Positions 35,177 to 44,501 of a stretch of 64,000 bases of DNA are shown here, in pieces. A program made the position numbers and the translations under genes. The notes under the pieces were generated by a model that searched no databases, was not told the DNA's origin, and was given only the letters and a program-made list of their open reading frames with translations. The DNA lies in NCBI RefSeq assembly GCF_021462265.1, contig NZ_JAJONF010000005.1:248001-312000 (forward strand). The letters are read 5' to 3'. The DNA is from Streptomyces shenzhenensis. Lineage in GTDB: Bacteria > Actinomycetota > Actinomycetes > Streptomycetales > Streptomycetaceae. How positions within the stretch are numbered: the stretch's first letter is position 1; each line of letters opens with the position of its first letter.

Positions 35177-36094
35177 ATGACAGCCGACGAGACGGACATC
35201 ACCGAGGACCTGATCCGGCAGCTGCTGCGCGAGCAGCACCCCGACCTGGCGGACCGTCCCCTGAAGCTCGGAGCGCTCGGCTGGGACAACCAGGTCTGGC
35301 GGCTCGGCGACGACCTCGCCGTCCGGCTGCCCTGGGCGACCCGGTCCGCGGACGCCCTGCTGCGCAAGGAACACGCCTGGCTGCCCCTCCTCGCCCCGCG
35401 TCTTCCCCTGCGGGTCCCTGTCCCGCAGCGCATCGGCGAGCCCTGCCGACGTTTCCCGCGGCCCTGGCTCGTCACCACCTGGGTCCCGGGCGAGCGGGCC
35501 GACCGGGCCCCCGCGACGCGCCCCGCCGAGTCGGCCGTCGCACTGGCCGCCTTCCTGACCGCTCTGCACCGCCCCGCCCCCGACGAGGCACCGACGGGCC
35601 GGCAGCGCGGCGGCCCGCTGGCCGGCACCGCCGAATCCTTCGCTGAGGGGCTCGCCTCGGCCACCGAGCTGGGGCTGATCCGCGACCCGGACGCCGTCCG
35701 CGCGGTCTGGGAAGACGCCGCCGCCGCGCCGGACTGGGCAGGCCCCCGCCTCTGGCTCCACGGCGACCTGCACCCGGCCAACATCCTCACCGCGAACGGC
35801 ACCTTCTGCGGTGTGATCGACTTCGGCGACCTCTTCGCCGGCGACCCGGCCTTCGATCTCGCCGCCGCCTGGATCCTCTTGCCGGACGGCGCCGCCGCTC
35901 TCTTCCACGAGGAGTACCGGCCGGGCCCGGACGCCGCGACCCTGCGGCGAGCCCGTGGCTGGGCGGTGCTGCGCGCCTTGGCCTGCCTCCACATCGCGGA
36001 CGCCGGCGTGCACGGCCGCCCCGGAGGCAAGCCCACCTGGGGGCCACCCGCCCAGGCCGCACTACGACGCCTCACCGCGACGGCTCAGCGGTGA
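35177..36094 (+). CDS. Aminoglycoside phosphotransferase-family kinase
   Basis: A 305-aa protein of the APH fold. The N-lobe has LGWDNQVWRLGDDLAVRLPW with the ATP-binding Arg/Lys; the catalytic loop is WLHGDLHPANIL (Asp and Asn) and the metal-binding motif VIDFGDLFAGDPAFDLA. Members phosphorylate aminoglycosides, macrolides, homoserine or other hydroxyl compounds; this one is closest in motif pattern to the macrolide/uncharacterised branch (LGWDNxV), so antibiotic resistance should not be assumed. ATG 35177; GGGG at 35163 is a weak RBS. It follows an MFS remnant. Confidence 0.88.
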   Translation: MTADETDITEDLIRQLLREQHPDLADRPLKLGALGWDNQVWRLGDDLAVRLPWATRSADALLRKEHAWLPLLAPRLPLRVPVPQRIGEPCRRFPRPWLVTTWVPGERADRAPATRPAESAVALAAFLTALHRPAPDEAPTGRQRGGPLAGTAESFAEGLASATELGLIRDPDAVRAVWEDAAAAPDWAGPRLWLHGDLHPANILTANGTFCGVIDFGDLFAGDPAFDLAAAWILLPDGAAALFHEEYRPGPDAATLRRARGWAVLRALACLHIADAGVHGRPGGKPTWGPPAQAALRRLTATAQR

Positions 36095-36148
36095 TCGCGT
36101 CCGATTCCCGCCGGCGACCCGGGCCGCCCCCACGCCACGCTGAACGGC

Positions 36149-36655
36149 ATGACCGCTTCCTTCTCCCCCCTTCCCATCTCCTCCACGGCCCTCAAGGAAC
36201 TCCGGGTCCGCGACGACGCCGGAGATCCGCCGCGCCCGTACACGGACGACGAAGGCGACGCGCCACTGCGCTGCTGCCTGCGGTCCAGCACCGCGGGAGA
36301 GCGGATCGCCCTGATCTCCTACGCCCCGCTGCGCCGCTGGGCGGCGCGGACCGGCGCCGACCCCGGGGCCTACGACGAACAGGGCCCCGTCTTCATCCAC
36401 GCCGAGGAGTGCGGCGGCCCGGCCGGCGGGAACCTCGGCGGCTGTCCTTGGGCCCGCCCCGGCGCCCTGCGCGTCCTGCGCCGCTACGACAGCCGAGGGC
36501 ACATCACGGGCGGTCGCATGCTGGAGCTTCCCGAGGACGCCCAGGCGGCCTTCGCCCACGCGCTGGCCGAGGCCTTCGCCGACCCCGAGACCGCCCAAGT
36601 ACACGTGCGCGCCGTCGAATACGGCTGCTACCACTTCCGGGTGGACCGCCCATGA
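36149..36655 (+). CDS. DUF1203 domain protein
   Basis: A 168-aa cytoplasmic protein. Characteristic segments are PLRCCLRSSTAGERIALISY, GPVFIHAEECGG and a C-terminal GCYHFRVDRP. DUF1203 covers the full length. Function unknown; there is no signal peptide or membrane segment. ATG 36149 sits 54 bp after the kinase gene, likely the same transcript, without a clear RBS. Confidence 0.82.
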   Translation: MTASFSPLPISSTALKELRVRDDAGDPPRPYTDDEGDAPLRCCLRSSTAGERIALISYAPLRRWAARTGADPGAYDEQGPVFIHAEECGGPAGGNLGGCPWARPGALRVLRRYDSRGHITGGRMLELPEDAQAAFAHALAEAFADPETAQVHVRAVEYGCYHFRVDRP

Positions 36656-36761
36656 ACGAGAAAACCCAGGCCCGCGGTGCGCCACGGCCGGCGGGGATGA
36701 TTGTCTGACCCTGGCCAATCCCACCCCGAACCGGCTTTGCCGGCAGGAGGACCTCGCAGTC

Positions 36762-36977
36762 ATGAGCAGTGCCTACGCGTACGAGTACAAGGTCGTCACC
36801 TTCCGGGAGTCGCTGATCGGCGACGCGCTGGACAGCGACAAGCTGGAGAAGGTCCTCAACAAGCACGCCGAGGACGGCTGGGCCCTCAAGGCCATCACCT
36901 CCGCCGACGTCAAGGGCCGCATCGGCCCCGGAGCCGTCGAGGGCCTGCTCCTGACCTTCGAGCGCCCGCGCGGCTGA
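36762..36977 (+). CDS. DUF4177 small protein
   Basis: A 71-aa protein: YEYKVVTFRESLIGDALDSD then KLEKVLNKHAEDGWALKAIT and LLLTFERPRG, the DUF4177 pattern of a small alpha/beta unit with the invariant Gly-Trp. ATG 36762 is preceded by GGAGGA at 36746-36751. Function unknown. A strong hairpin follows the stop. Confidence 0.88.
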   Translation: MSSAYAYEYKVVTFRESLIGDALDSDKLEKVLNKHAEDGWALKAITSADVKGRIGPGAVEGLLLTFERPRG

Positions 36978-37000
36978 CCCCGATCCGACCGGCAGTAAAC

Positions 37001-37044
37001 CGAACGCCCCCCAGCCCACCAGGCGGATTCCAGGGGGGCGTTCG
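37001..37044. terminator. Hairpin terminator after the DUF4177 gene
   Basis: CGAACGCCCCCC (37001-37012) pairs perfectly with GGGGGGCGTTCG (37033-37044) around a 20-nt loop, 24 bp after the stop at 36977. Confidence 0.85.
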
Positions 37045-37289
37045 TCGTACCTGGCGCCTTTCCTGCACCAGAATGCGCAAGGCGTGCGCAGATAAGAGCA
37101 AGAATTTGCGTATATTGCGCTCGCTTGCGGTGTGGGACGCAAGCGCAGCCTGTGTGACATGCGCGGGTCCGAGTCGTGCGCGCCCCGTGAGGGGCCTTCG
37201 AGTGGTGTGAACGGCACACCTGCCGCTGAGGCATGGGCTCTTCTGGTGAAACTTGTGCTGTCCTGTCAGTAGACGGGCTCACAGGGCTC

Positions 37290-37319
37290 TGCAATATTTC
37301 GATGAAACAATGCAATATT
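37290..37319 (+). promoter_or_regulatory. Direct repeat upstream of the glucanase gene
   Basis: TGCAATATT occurs at 37290-37298 and 37311-37319, exactly 21 bp apart, in an unusually AT-rich stretch about 130 bp before the GH87-like start. TTTCGATGAAAC lies between them. Same-face spacing suggests a regulator binding as a tandem pair, perhaps sugar-responsive. Confidence 0.55.
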
Positions 37320-37439
37320 CTGCGCATCGCCGCACCGTCTTCATTTCACATCGCACCGCACCTTTCTGCACCACTCCGCCAGGAACGAGCCGCCCTCGCC
37401 GCCCCCTCGGCGCGCGAGCCTCCGCAGGAAGTGACCCGC

Positions 37440-40400
37440 ATGACTCCTCGACACAAGCCGAGATCCCCGAGACGCCGCGCGGCGACCGCTGTGCTCGCCT
37501 CCGCCGTGATGGTTCTGGGCCTGCCCGCCGTCGGCGCCCACGCGGCCGGTGGCCCCAACGCCGCCGCGGACACCGCGACCACGGCAGGCAGTGCCCGCAC
37601 CGCCCACGCGGCATCGAACGTCACCGACGGTGACACCGACACCTACTGGCAGGCCGCGAACAAGTCGGCCCAGTGGGTCCAGACAGACCTCGGACGGACC
37701 AAGCGCGTCCGTGAGGTCGTGCTGCGCCTGCCCGAGCACTGGCAGACCCGCAAACAGACCCTCGCGCTCCAGGGCAGTGCCGACGGCAAGAGCTTCGCCA
37801 CGCTCAAGTCGTCGGCGCAGTACGTCTTCAGCCCCGGCAACGACAACACCGTGAAGGTCGCCGTCCCCGCGACCCTCGCCCGGTACGTCCGCGCCGACTT
37901 CAGCGCCAACTCGGCCGCCCGCACCGCCCAGCTCGCCGAGATGCAGGTCCTCACCACCGCCGCCTCGACCCCCAACCTCGCCCTGGGCAGACCCTTCAGC
38001 GAGAGCGGGCACGCCGACGTCTACGGCGCGGCCAACGCCGGTGACGGCAACCGGGGCACCTACTGGGAGAGCACCAACAACTCCTTCCCGCAGTGGCTCC
38101 AGGTCGACCTCGGCTCGTCCCTCCAGGTGAACCAGGTGACGCTGCGGCTGCCCAGCGGCTGGCCGAGCCGCAGCCAGACACTCAAGATCCAGGGCTCCAC
38201 CGACAACCGGAACTTCACCGACCTGACGGCTCCGAAGGCGTACACCTTCGACAGCGCCGACGACCAGTCGACGACCATCGCCTTCGACACGACCACGACG
38301 CGGTACGTGCGGGCGCTGTTCACCGCCAACGACGGCTGGCCCGCCGGGCAGGCGTCCGAGCTGGAGGTCTACGGACCGGCGACCGGCGACACCCAGGCGC
38401 CCACCGCGCCGTCCGGCCTGAGCTACACCGAACCGGCCACCGGGCAGATCAGGCTGACCTGGAACGCGGCCACCGACGACACAGCCGTGACCGGCTACGA
38501 CGTCTACGCGGGCGGCCAGTTGCGGGCGAGCGTCGCCGGGAACGTCCTGACGTACACCGACACCCAGCCGGCCGGCACCGACATCACCTACTTCGTACGG
38601 GCCAAGGACGCCGCGGGCAACGTCTCCGCCGACAGCAACAGCGTCACCCGCAAGGGGACGAGCGGAGACACCCAGGCCCCCACCGCGCCCGGCGGCCTCG
38701 CCTACACCCAGTCCGGCAGCGACGTGAAACTCACCTGGCAGGCGTCGAGCGACAACGTGCAGGTCACCGGGTACGACATCTACGCCGACGGCCGGCTCGT
38801 CAAGACCGTGGCGGGCGACGTGACGACGTACACCGACACCCCGTCGGCGACGGCCACGGTCACCTACTACGTGAAGGCCAAGGACGCCGCCGGGAACGTG
38901 TCGGTGGCCAGCAACAGCGTCACCCGGCCCGGCTCCGGTGCCGGCTCCGACCTCGCCCAGGGCAAGCCCGTCGAGGCCTCCTCGTACACCTTCACCTACG
39001 TCGCAGCGAACGCCAACGACGGCCAGGTCGGCACCTATTGGGAGAGCGCGGGCGGCGCCTGGCCGGCCACCCTCACCACCAAGCTGGGAGCCAACGCCGA
39101 CCTCAGCCAGGTCGTCGTCAAACTCAACCCGGACCCGGCCTGGTCGACCCGCACCCAGAACATCCAGGTACTCGGCCGTGACCAGGACGCGACGTCCTTC
39201 ACCAGCCTCGTCGCGGCGAAGGACTACACGTTCGACCCGGCCACCGGCAACACCGTGACCATCCCGGTCTCCGGCGCCGCCGCCGACATCCAGCTCAAGT
39301 TCGCCTCCAACACCGGCGCCCCGGGCGGCCAGGTCGCCGAGCTCCAGGTGATCGGCACCCCGGCGGCCAACCCGGACCTCAAGGTCACCGGTATCACCAG
39401 CACTCCTGCCGCGCCCGTCGAGTCGGACGCCATCAGTCTCTCGGCGACCGTCACCAACAGCGGCAGCAGGGCGGCCAAGGCCACCGACCTGAACTTCACC
39501 CTCGGCGGCACCAAGGCGGGCACGGCCGACGTGCCGGCCCTCGCGGCCGGCGACTCGACGACCGTCACCGCGAGCATCGGCACGCGGGACGCGGGCAGCT
39601 ACCCGGTCGGCGCCGAGGTGGACCCGTCCAACAAGGTCATCGAGCAGAACGAGGGCAACAACACCTTCGCCCGCTCCGACGCCCTCGTGGTCAAACCCGT
39701 CTCCAGCTCCGACCTGGTCGCCGCACCCGTCGCCTGGACGCCCTCCAGCGCCTCGGCCGGTGACGACGTCGCCTTCACCGTCGCCCTCAAGAACCAGGGA
39801 ACGGTGGACTCCGCCTCCGGCGCCCACGGCGTCACGCTGACGATCCAGGACGCGAACGGCGCCACCGTCAAGACCCTCACCGGCTCCTACAACGGCACCA
39901 TCGGCTCCGGCGTGACGACCGCACCGGTCAGCCTCGGCTCGTGGACGGCCGTCAACGGCAAGTACACCGTGAAGACGGTCATCGCCGACGACACCAACGA
40001 ACTGCCGGTCAAGCGCGCCAACAACACCACCACACAGCCGCTGTTCGTCGGCCGGGGCGCCGACATGCCGTACGACATGTACGAGGCCGAGAACGGCACG
40101 GTCGGCGGCGGCGCCAAGGTCGTCGGCCCGAACCGCACCGTCGGCGACATCGCCGGCGAGGCGAGCGGCCGCAAGGCGGTGACCCTCGACGCCACCGGCC
40201 AGTACGTCGAGTGGACCACCCGCGCCGCGACCAACACCCTGGTCACCCGCTTCGCCATCCCGGACGGCACCGACTCCACCCTCGACGTCTACGTGGACGG
40301 CCAGTTCCTCAAGGCGATCGACCTCACCTCGAAGTACGCCTGGCTGTACGGCAGCGAGACCGCACCCGGCAACTCGCCCGGCTCCGGCGCCCCGCGCCAC

Positions 40401-41711
40401 ATCTACGACGAGGCGAACCTCCTGCTCGGCAAGACCGTCCCCGCCGGCTCGAAGATCCGCCTCCAGAAGGACTCGGCCAACACCGCCGGCTACTACGCCA
40501 TCGACTTCATCAACACCGAACAGGCGACGGCGGCCCCCGACCCGGCCGCCTACACGGTCCCGGCCGGCTTCACCCAGCAGGACGTGCAGAACGCGCTCGA
40601 CAAGGTCCGCATGGACACCACGGGCAAGCTCGTCGGCGTCTACCTGCCCGCCGGTGACTACGACACCTCCAGCAAGTTCCAGGTCTACGGCAAGGCGGTC
40701 AAGGTCGTCGGAGCGGGCCCCTGGTTCACCCGCTTCCACGCCCCCGCATCCCAGGAGAACACCGACATCGGCTTCCGTGCCGACGCCACCGCCAACGGCT
40801 CGACGTTCGCCGGCTTCGCCTACTTCGGCAACTACACCTCACGGATCGACGGTCCGGGCAAGGTGTTCGACTTCTCCAACGTCTCGGACATCACCATCGA
40901 CGACATCTGGGCCGAGCACATGGTGTGCCTCTACTGGGGCGCCAACACCGACCACATGACCATCGAGAACTCCCGGATCCGTGACACCTTCGCCGACGGC
41001 ATCAACATGACGAACGGCTCCACGGACAACCACGTCGTCAACAACGACGCCCGCGCCACGGGCGACGACAGCTTCGCCCTCTTCTCCGCCATCGACGCCG
41101 GCGGCGCCGACGAGAAGAACAACCTCTACGAGAACCTGACGTCCACCCTCACCTGGCGAGCCGCCGGCATCGCCGTCTACGGCGGCTACGACAACACCTT
41201 CCGCAACATCCGCGTCGCCGACACCCTCGTCTACTCCGGCGTCACGATCTCCTCGCTGGACTTCGGCTACCCGATGAACGGCTTCGGCACCGATCCCACG
41301 ACGATCGAGAACGTCTCCCTGGACCGGACCGGCGGCCACTTCTGGGGCTCCCAGGTCTTCCCCGCCATCTGGGCGTTCTCCGCCTCGAAGGTCTTCCAGG
41401 GCATCCGGGTCAACGACGTCGACATCGACGACTCCACGTACGGAGGCGTCATGTTCCAGACCAACTACGTCGGCGGGCAGCCCCAGTTCCCGGTCAAGGA
41501 CACCGTCTTCACCGACATCTCCATCACCAACAGCAAGAAGAGCGGAGACACCTTCGACGCCAAGTCCGGCTTCGGTATCTGGGCGAACGAACTCCCGGAA
41601 CCGGGCCAGGGCCCCGCGGTCGGCGAAGCCACCTTCCGCGGCCTGCGTATGAGCGGCAACGCCCAGGACATCCGGAACACGACGAGCACATTCAAGATCA
41701 ACGTCGAGTAG
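37440..41711 (+). CDS. Large secreted multidomain GH87-like alpha-1,3-glucanase
   Basis: A 1423-aa secreted protein. Residues 1 to about 36 are a twin-basic signal peptide. Then come two discoidin/F5-8C domains (about 40-170, 180-315), two fibronectin III repeats (about 320-405, 412-500; each SGDTQAPTAP-like start), a third discoidin-like domain (505-640), two CARDB/Ig domains (645-870), a CBM6/35-like region (about 875-1035) and a C-terminal right-handed beta-helix. That helix has DIWAEHMVCLYWGANTDHMT, RDTFADGINMTNGSTDNHVV and ATGDDSFALFS; Asp1186, Asp1209 and Asp1210 fit the acidic triad of GH87 mutanases. The substrate is likely alpha-1,3-glucan of fungal walls or biofilms. ATG 37440 has GGAAGTGA upstream. 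Confidence 0.85.
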   Translation: MTPRHKPRSPRRRAATAVLASAVMVLGLPAVGAHAAGGPNAAADTATTAGSARTAHAASNVTDGDTDTYWQAANKSAQWVQTDLGRTKRVREVVLRLPEHWQTRKQTLALQGSADGKSFATLKSSAQYVFSPGNDNTVKVAVPATLARYVRADFSANSAARTAQLAEMQVLTTAASTPNLALGRPFSESGHADVYGAANAGDGNRGTYWESTNNSFPQWLQVDLGSSLQVNQVTLRLPSGWPSRSQTLKIQGSTDNRNFTDLTAPKAYTFDSADDQSTTIAFDTTTTRYVRALFTANDGWPAGQASELEVYGPATGDTQAPTAPSGLSYTEPATGQIRLTWNAATDDTAVTGYDVYAGGQLRASVAGNVLTYTDTQPAGTDITYFVRAKDAAGNVSADSNSVTRKGTSGDTQAPTAPGGLAYTQSGSDVKLTWQASSDNVQVTGYDIYADGRLVKTVAGDVTTYTDTPSATATVTYYVKAKDAAGNVSVASNSVTRPGSGAGSDLAQGKPVEASSYTFTYVAANANDGQVGTYWESAGGAWPATLTTKLGANADLSQVVVKLNPDPAWSTRTQNIQVLGRDQDATSFTSLVAAKDYTFDPATGNTVTIPVSGAAADIQLKFASNTGAPGGQVAELQVIGTPAANPDLKVTGITSTPAAPVESDAISLSATVTNSGSRAAKATDLNFTLGGTKAGTADVPALAAGDSTTVTASIGTRDAGSYPVGAEVDPSNKVIEQNEGNNTFARSDALVVKPVSSSDLVAAPVAWTPSSASAGDDVAFTVALKNQGTVDSASGAHGVTLTIQDANGATVKTLTGSYNGTIGSGVTTAPVSLGSWTAVNGKYTVKTVIADDTNELPVKRANNTTTQPLFVGRGADMPYDMYEAENGTVGGGAKVVGPNRTVGDIAGEASGRKAVTLDATGQYVEWTTRAATNTLVTRFAIPDGTDSTLDVYVDGQFLKAIDLTSKYAWLYGSETAPGNSPGSGAPRHIYDEANLLLGKTVPAGSKIRLQKDSANTAGYYAIDFINTEQATAAPDPAAYTVPAGFTQQDVQNALDKVRMDTTGKLVGVYLPAGDYDTSSKFQVYGKAVKVVGAGPWFTRFHAPASQENTDIGFRADATANGSTFAGFAYFGNYTSRIDGPGKVFDFSNVSDITIDDIWAEHMVCLYWGANTDHMTIENSRIRDTFADGINMTNGSTDNHVVNNDARATGDDSFALFSAIDAGGADEKNNLYENLTSTLTWRAAGIAVYGGYDNTFRNIRVADTLVYSGVTISSLDFGYPMNGFGTDPTTIENVSLDRTGGHFWGSQVFPAIWAFSASKVFQGIRVNDVDIDDSTYGGVMFQTNYVGGQPQFPVKDTVFTDISITNSKKSGDTFDAKSGFGIWANELPEPGQGPAVGEATFRGLRMSGNAQDIRNTTSTFKINVE

Positions 41712-41730
41712 CCGAACGTCGATGAGGGGT

Positions 41731-41761
41731 ACGGGGTCGGCCTCGACAGGGTCGGCCCCGT
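41731..41761. terminator. Possible bidirectional terminator
   Basis: ACGGGG (41731-41736) pairs with CCCCGT (41756-41761); GGCC repeats inside allow an inner stem. It lies between the convergent glucanase and decarboxylase genes. The stem is interrupted. Confidence 0.4.
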
Positions 41762-41782
41762 CCTGTCATCGATCCGTCACCG

Positions 41783-43162
41783 TCACCCTCGCCGCAGGGG
41801 AGGCAGGGGAGTGGGCATGGAGAGGCCGGGACGGAACTGCCGGGTGACCTCTGTCAGGTCGGCGATGAACCGGCCCGCGAGGTCGGTGGTGAATCCGGTG
41901 CGGACGACGAGGCGTAGGACGGAGACGTCCTCGCAGGGGGCGGGGAAGGTGTAGGCCGGCAGATGCCAGCCGCGTGCGCGCATCGCGTGCGAGACGTCGA
42001 AGACGGTGAACCCCTGAGCGCCGGGCGCGAGCCGGAAGGCGACGACGGGGAGTTCGGAACCGTCGGTGACCAGTTCGTAGGGCGAGATGCCCTGGATGCG
42101 GTCGGCCAGGGCACGGGCCGTCGTACGGTTCTGGACCGCGAGGTCGTGCAGTCCCTCGAAGCCGTACCGCAGGAAGCTGTAGTACTGCGCGACGACGTGG
42201 GCGCCGGGACGGGAGAAGTTGAGGGTGAAGCTGGGGGAGCGGCCGCCGAGGTAGTCGACCTCGAAGACCAGCTCGTCCGGCAGGGCCTCGGGGGTGCGCC
42301 ACAGGGCCCAGCCGAGGCCGGGGAAGACGTGCCCGTACTTGTGCCCCGAGGTGTTGATGGAGGCGACCCTTTCGAGCTGGAAGTCCCACATCAGACCCGG
42401 GTCGAGGAACGGCGCCACCAGCGCGCCGGAGGCGCCGTCGACGTGCACGGGAATGTCGGTGCCGGTGGCGGCCTGGTAGCCGTCCAGGGCCATGCAGACG
42501 TCGGCGACGGGTTCGTAGGAGCCGTCGTAGGTGGAGCCGAGGACGGTGACGACACCGATCGTGTTGTCGTCGCAGTAGGCGGTGAGGGTGTCTGGCGTGA
42601 GGTGGTAGCGGCCGGGCTCCATCGGGACGTAACGCGGCTCGACCTCGAAGTAGTTGGCGAACTTCTTCCAGCAGACCTGGACGTTGGCGCCCATCACCAG
42701 GTTGGGACGGCCGGTGTCCTTGCCCTGCCCGCGCCGGCGCTGCTGCCAGCGGCGCTTGAGCGCGAGCCCGCCGAGCATCGCCGCCTCGCTGGAGCCGGTG
42801 GTGGAGCAGCCGCGGACCCGCTGCGGGTCGGGTGCGTGCCACAGCCGGGCGAGCATCCGCACACAGCGTTCCTCCATGGCGGTGATCTGCGGGTACTCGG
42901 CGCGGTCCGCGAGGTTCTTCTCGGCGGTGTCGGCCATCAACTGCCGTGCCTGCGGTTCCATCCAGGTGGTCACGAAGGTGGCGAGGTTGCGCTGTGCGTC
43001 GCCGTCGAGCGTGAGCTCGTCGCGTACCCGTCGCAGTACCACGTCCGGTGAGGATGCCGACCGCGGCAGTTCGTCGAGAGGCGGGAGCGGATCGGCGGCG
43101 GCGGGCGGGGTGAGGGTGTCGAGTGCGGTCGCGGAGATGACGTCGGTATCCGGGATGGGCAT
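41783..43162 (-). CDS. Glutamate decarboxylase (PLP-dependent)
   Basis: A 459-aa group II decarboxylase. The PLP-binding Lys is in SINTSGHKYGHVFPGLGW; the cofactor pocket segments GCSTTGSSEAAMLGGLALK and HVDGASGALVAPF are conserved, and YPQITAMEERCVRMLARLWH is typical of bacterial GadB. It would convert glutamate to GABA and CO2, consuming a proton. ATG 43162 has GAGG at 43168-43171. The C-terminus lacks the long autoinhibitory tail of E. coli GadB. No GABA antiporter is adjacent, so acid resistance is less clear than GABA metabolism. Confidence 0.93.
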   Translation of the reverse strand: MPIPDTDVISATALDTLTPPAAADPLPPLDELPRSASSPDVVLRRVRDELTLDGDAQRNLATFVTTWMEPQARQLMADTAEKNLADRAEYPQITAMEERCVRMLARLWHAPDPQRVRGCSTTGSSEAAMLGGLALKRRWQQRRRGQGKDTGRPNLVMGANVQVCWKKFANYFEVEPRYVPMEPGRYHLTPDTLTAYCDDNTIGVVTVLGSTYDGSYEPVADVCMALDGYQAATGTDIPVHVDGASGALVAPFLDPGLMWDFQLERVASINTSGHKYGHVFPGLGWALWRTPEALPDELVFEVDYLGGRSPSFTLNFSRPGAHVVAQYYSFLRYGFEGLHDLAVQNRTTARALADRIQGISPYELVTDGSELPVVAFRLAPGAQGFTVFDVSHAMRARGWHLPAYTFPAPCEDVSVLRLVVRTGFTTDLAGRFIADLTEVTRQFRPGLSMPTPLPPLRRG

Positions 43163-43604
43163 GTGTGCCTCGGTGCTTTCTGGTCCGTGTGGCCCCCGTA
43201 CGCTCCTGACGCTAGATCGCCCCGCGGTGCGGCGTGCGTGCCGATTACACCGATCCAGCGACCGATTTGCGGACCGATGAACTGAATTTTCCCTTGCGTA
43301 TACGGGCGTATGGCATTGGGCAGGTGTCGCCCGCGAAGAGTTCGGCCCGCCGGCAGGTGCCCCGGACACGTGGACCGCATCCGATTCCCTGCTCCGCAGG
43401 GGCGGCACAGCCGTACCGAGGACCGAACGCCGCACACCTGACCGACCGTTGCGCTCGTTCGTCATGTGGTGCGACTCGTGGTGGGGCCGGCTGATCGGGT
43501 GCGCTCCCGGTGAGCCGGGTCCGGCCCTCGATCCCTTGCACTCGACGGCGAGCGGGGAGGAGGCGGACGGCGATCGGCCGGTCCGGCATCCCGCTTCACC
43601 GCCC
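43163..43604. other. Intergenic region, no gene seen
   Basis: 442 bp between the decarboxylase and the toxin-antitoxin module. It contains the decarboxylase promoter region, with a locally AT-richer part near 43265-43320. No supportable frame. Confidence 0.5.
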
Positions 43605-43621
43605 GGCACCTATTAGGTACC
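43605..43621. promoter_or_regulatory. Operator of the toxin-antitoxin module
   Basis: ACCTATTAGGT is an odd-length perfect palindrome (43608-43618), extended imperfectly to 43605-43621. It is placed 9 bp before the antitoxin ATG and overlaps a possible -10 (TATTAG or TAGGTA). It is expected to bind the antitoxin for autoregulation. Confidence 0.65.
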
Positions 43622-43630
43622 ATCGCAGGT

Positions 43631-43870
43631 ATGCCATCTCTGAACGTGTCCTTCACCGACGAGGAACTCGAAGGCGTCCGGGCCGCCGCCGCCGCCGAGG
43701 GCAAGAGCCTGAAGCAGTACCTGCACGACCTCGGAATCCGCGAGATGCAGCGCAAGCAGTTCGTCGCCGGCGCGACCGAATGGGCCGAGCGGCTGCGCGG
43801 CGAGTTCGACGAAGCCTTCCCCGACGAAGTGCCGCCCGCCGAGCGCGGCAACGGGGCCGCTGCCGCCTGA
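43631..43870 (+). CDS. Antitoxin of a Doc-like module
   Basis: A 79-aa protein: PSLNVSFTDEELEGVRAAAA then EGKSLKQYLHDLGIREMQ resembles a ribbon-helix-helix N-terminus (beta strand NVSF, two helices), followed by an acidic tail DEAFPDEVPPAERGNGAAAA that would wrap the toxin. Its stop overlaps the toxin start (TGATG). A palindrome precedes it. Typical order: antitoxin first. Confidence 0.8.
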   Translation: MPSLNVSFTDEELEGVRAAAAAEGKSLKQYLHDLGIREMQRKQFVAGATEWAERLRGEFDEAFPDEVPPAERGNGAAAA

Positions 43871-44250
43871 TGCCGCCCCTCTACATCGACGTCTCCTGGC
43901 TGCTGGACGTCCAGGAGAACGCGCTCGGCCAAGACGACCTGACCGTCTCCGACTACTCGGCACTGGTCGCCGCCGTCGCCCGCCACAAGACCCGGCTGCC
44001 CACCCTCGCGACAGCCGACCCGGACACGGCCTGGCGCGCGGCGGCCCTGCTGCACACGATCGTGCGCCTGGAACCGCTTCCGCACCGCAACAGCCTGTAC
44101 GCGGCGTTCCTCGCCGCTCAGTACATGGCGCAGGCGGGCGAGGGCATCGATCCCCCTTACGGCGCGTTGCCCGATCTGGTCCGCAAGGTCCGCGACACCC
44201 GTATCAGCGTTCAGGACGTCGCTGACCAGCTGCGCGGCTGGAAGCTGTAG
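43870..44250 (+). CDS. Fic/Doc-family toxin with degenerate active motif
   Basis: A 126-aa protein. It matches the Streptomyces proteins annotated as Fic-family toxin components: YIDVSWLLDVQENALGQDDL, then AWRAAALLHTIVRLEPLPHR and NSLYAAFLAAQYMAQAGEGI. Compared with Doc (H-x-F-x-x-A-N-K-R), the active loop reads LEPLPHRNSLYAA: a His and an Asn remain but the spacing and the Lys/Arg of the phosphate loop are altered. Doc phosphorylates EF-Tu; whether this protein retains any AMP/phosphotransfer activity is doubtful. It is coupled to its antitoxin. Confidence 0.75.
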   Translation: MPPLYIDVSWLLDVQENALGQDDLTVSDYSALVAAVARHKTRLPTLATADPDTAWRAAALLHTIVRLEPLPHRNSLYAAFLAAQYMAQAGEGIDPPYGALPDLVRKVRDTRISVQDVADQLRGWKL

Positions 44251-44477
44251 GTCCCCCGGGACGGGCGGCCGCGGCAAGCAGGCGGATCGCGTTGGGCATC
44301 TGGCCGCCAGCGCGGCGTCGCCGGATCGGTCCCTTCGAACGCCAACGCGAACCAGGCCTCGGATTCCAGCCGGCGCTCGTCGTCCAGTGGCAGCAACTGC
44401 TCCAGGTGGGCCTGCACCAGTTGCGGTGACAAGCGGAACGCACTGCTGGGCAGGACTGCGTACCCGATCCCGCTCAC
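44211..44477 (-). pseudogene. Fragment of a TetR-like regulator C-terminus
   Basis: The minus frame contains SPQLVQAHLEQLLPLDDERR then LESEAWFALAFEGTDPAT, resembling the LLPLDDERRxEARVALAF segment of some TetR proteins. No HTH is present and the end runs antisense into the toxin gene. A weak, short match. Confidence 0.35.
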
Positions 44478-44501
44478 GGATCTGGTGTGCGTTGCTCCAG
44501 G

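Noticed and set aside
35177..36094. Calling the APH-family gene an antibiotic resistance gene
   Set aside because: The fold is shared by kinases of many small molecules; no specific resistance signature is visible.
37341..40739. 1132-codon open frame antisense to the glucanase gene
   Set aside because: It is a GC-bias shadow of the real gene: composition is Gly/Arg/Val-rich with no domain, and the plus strand has a clear signal peptide and domains.
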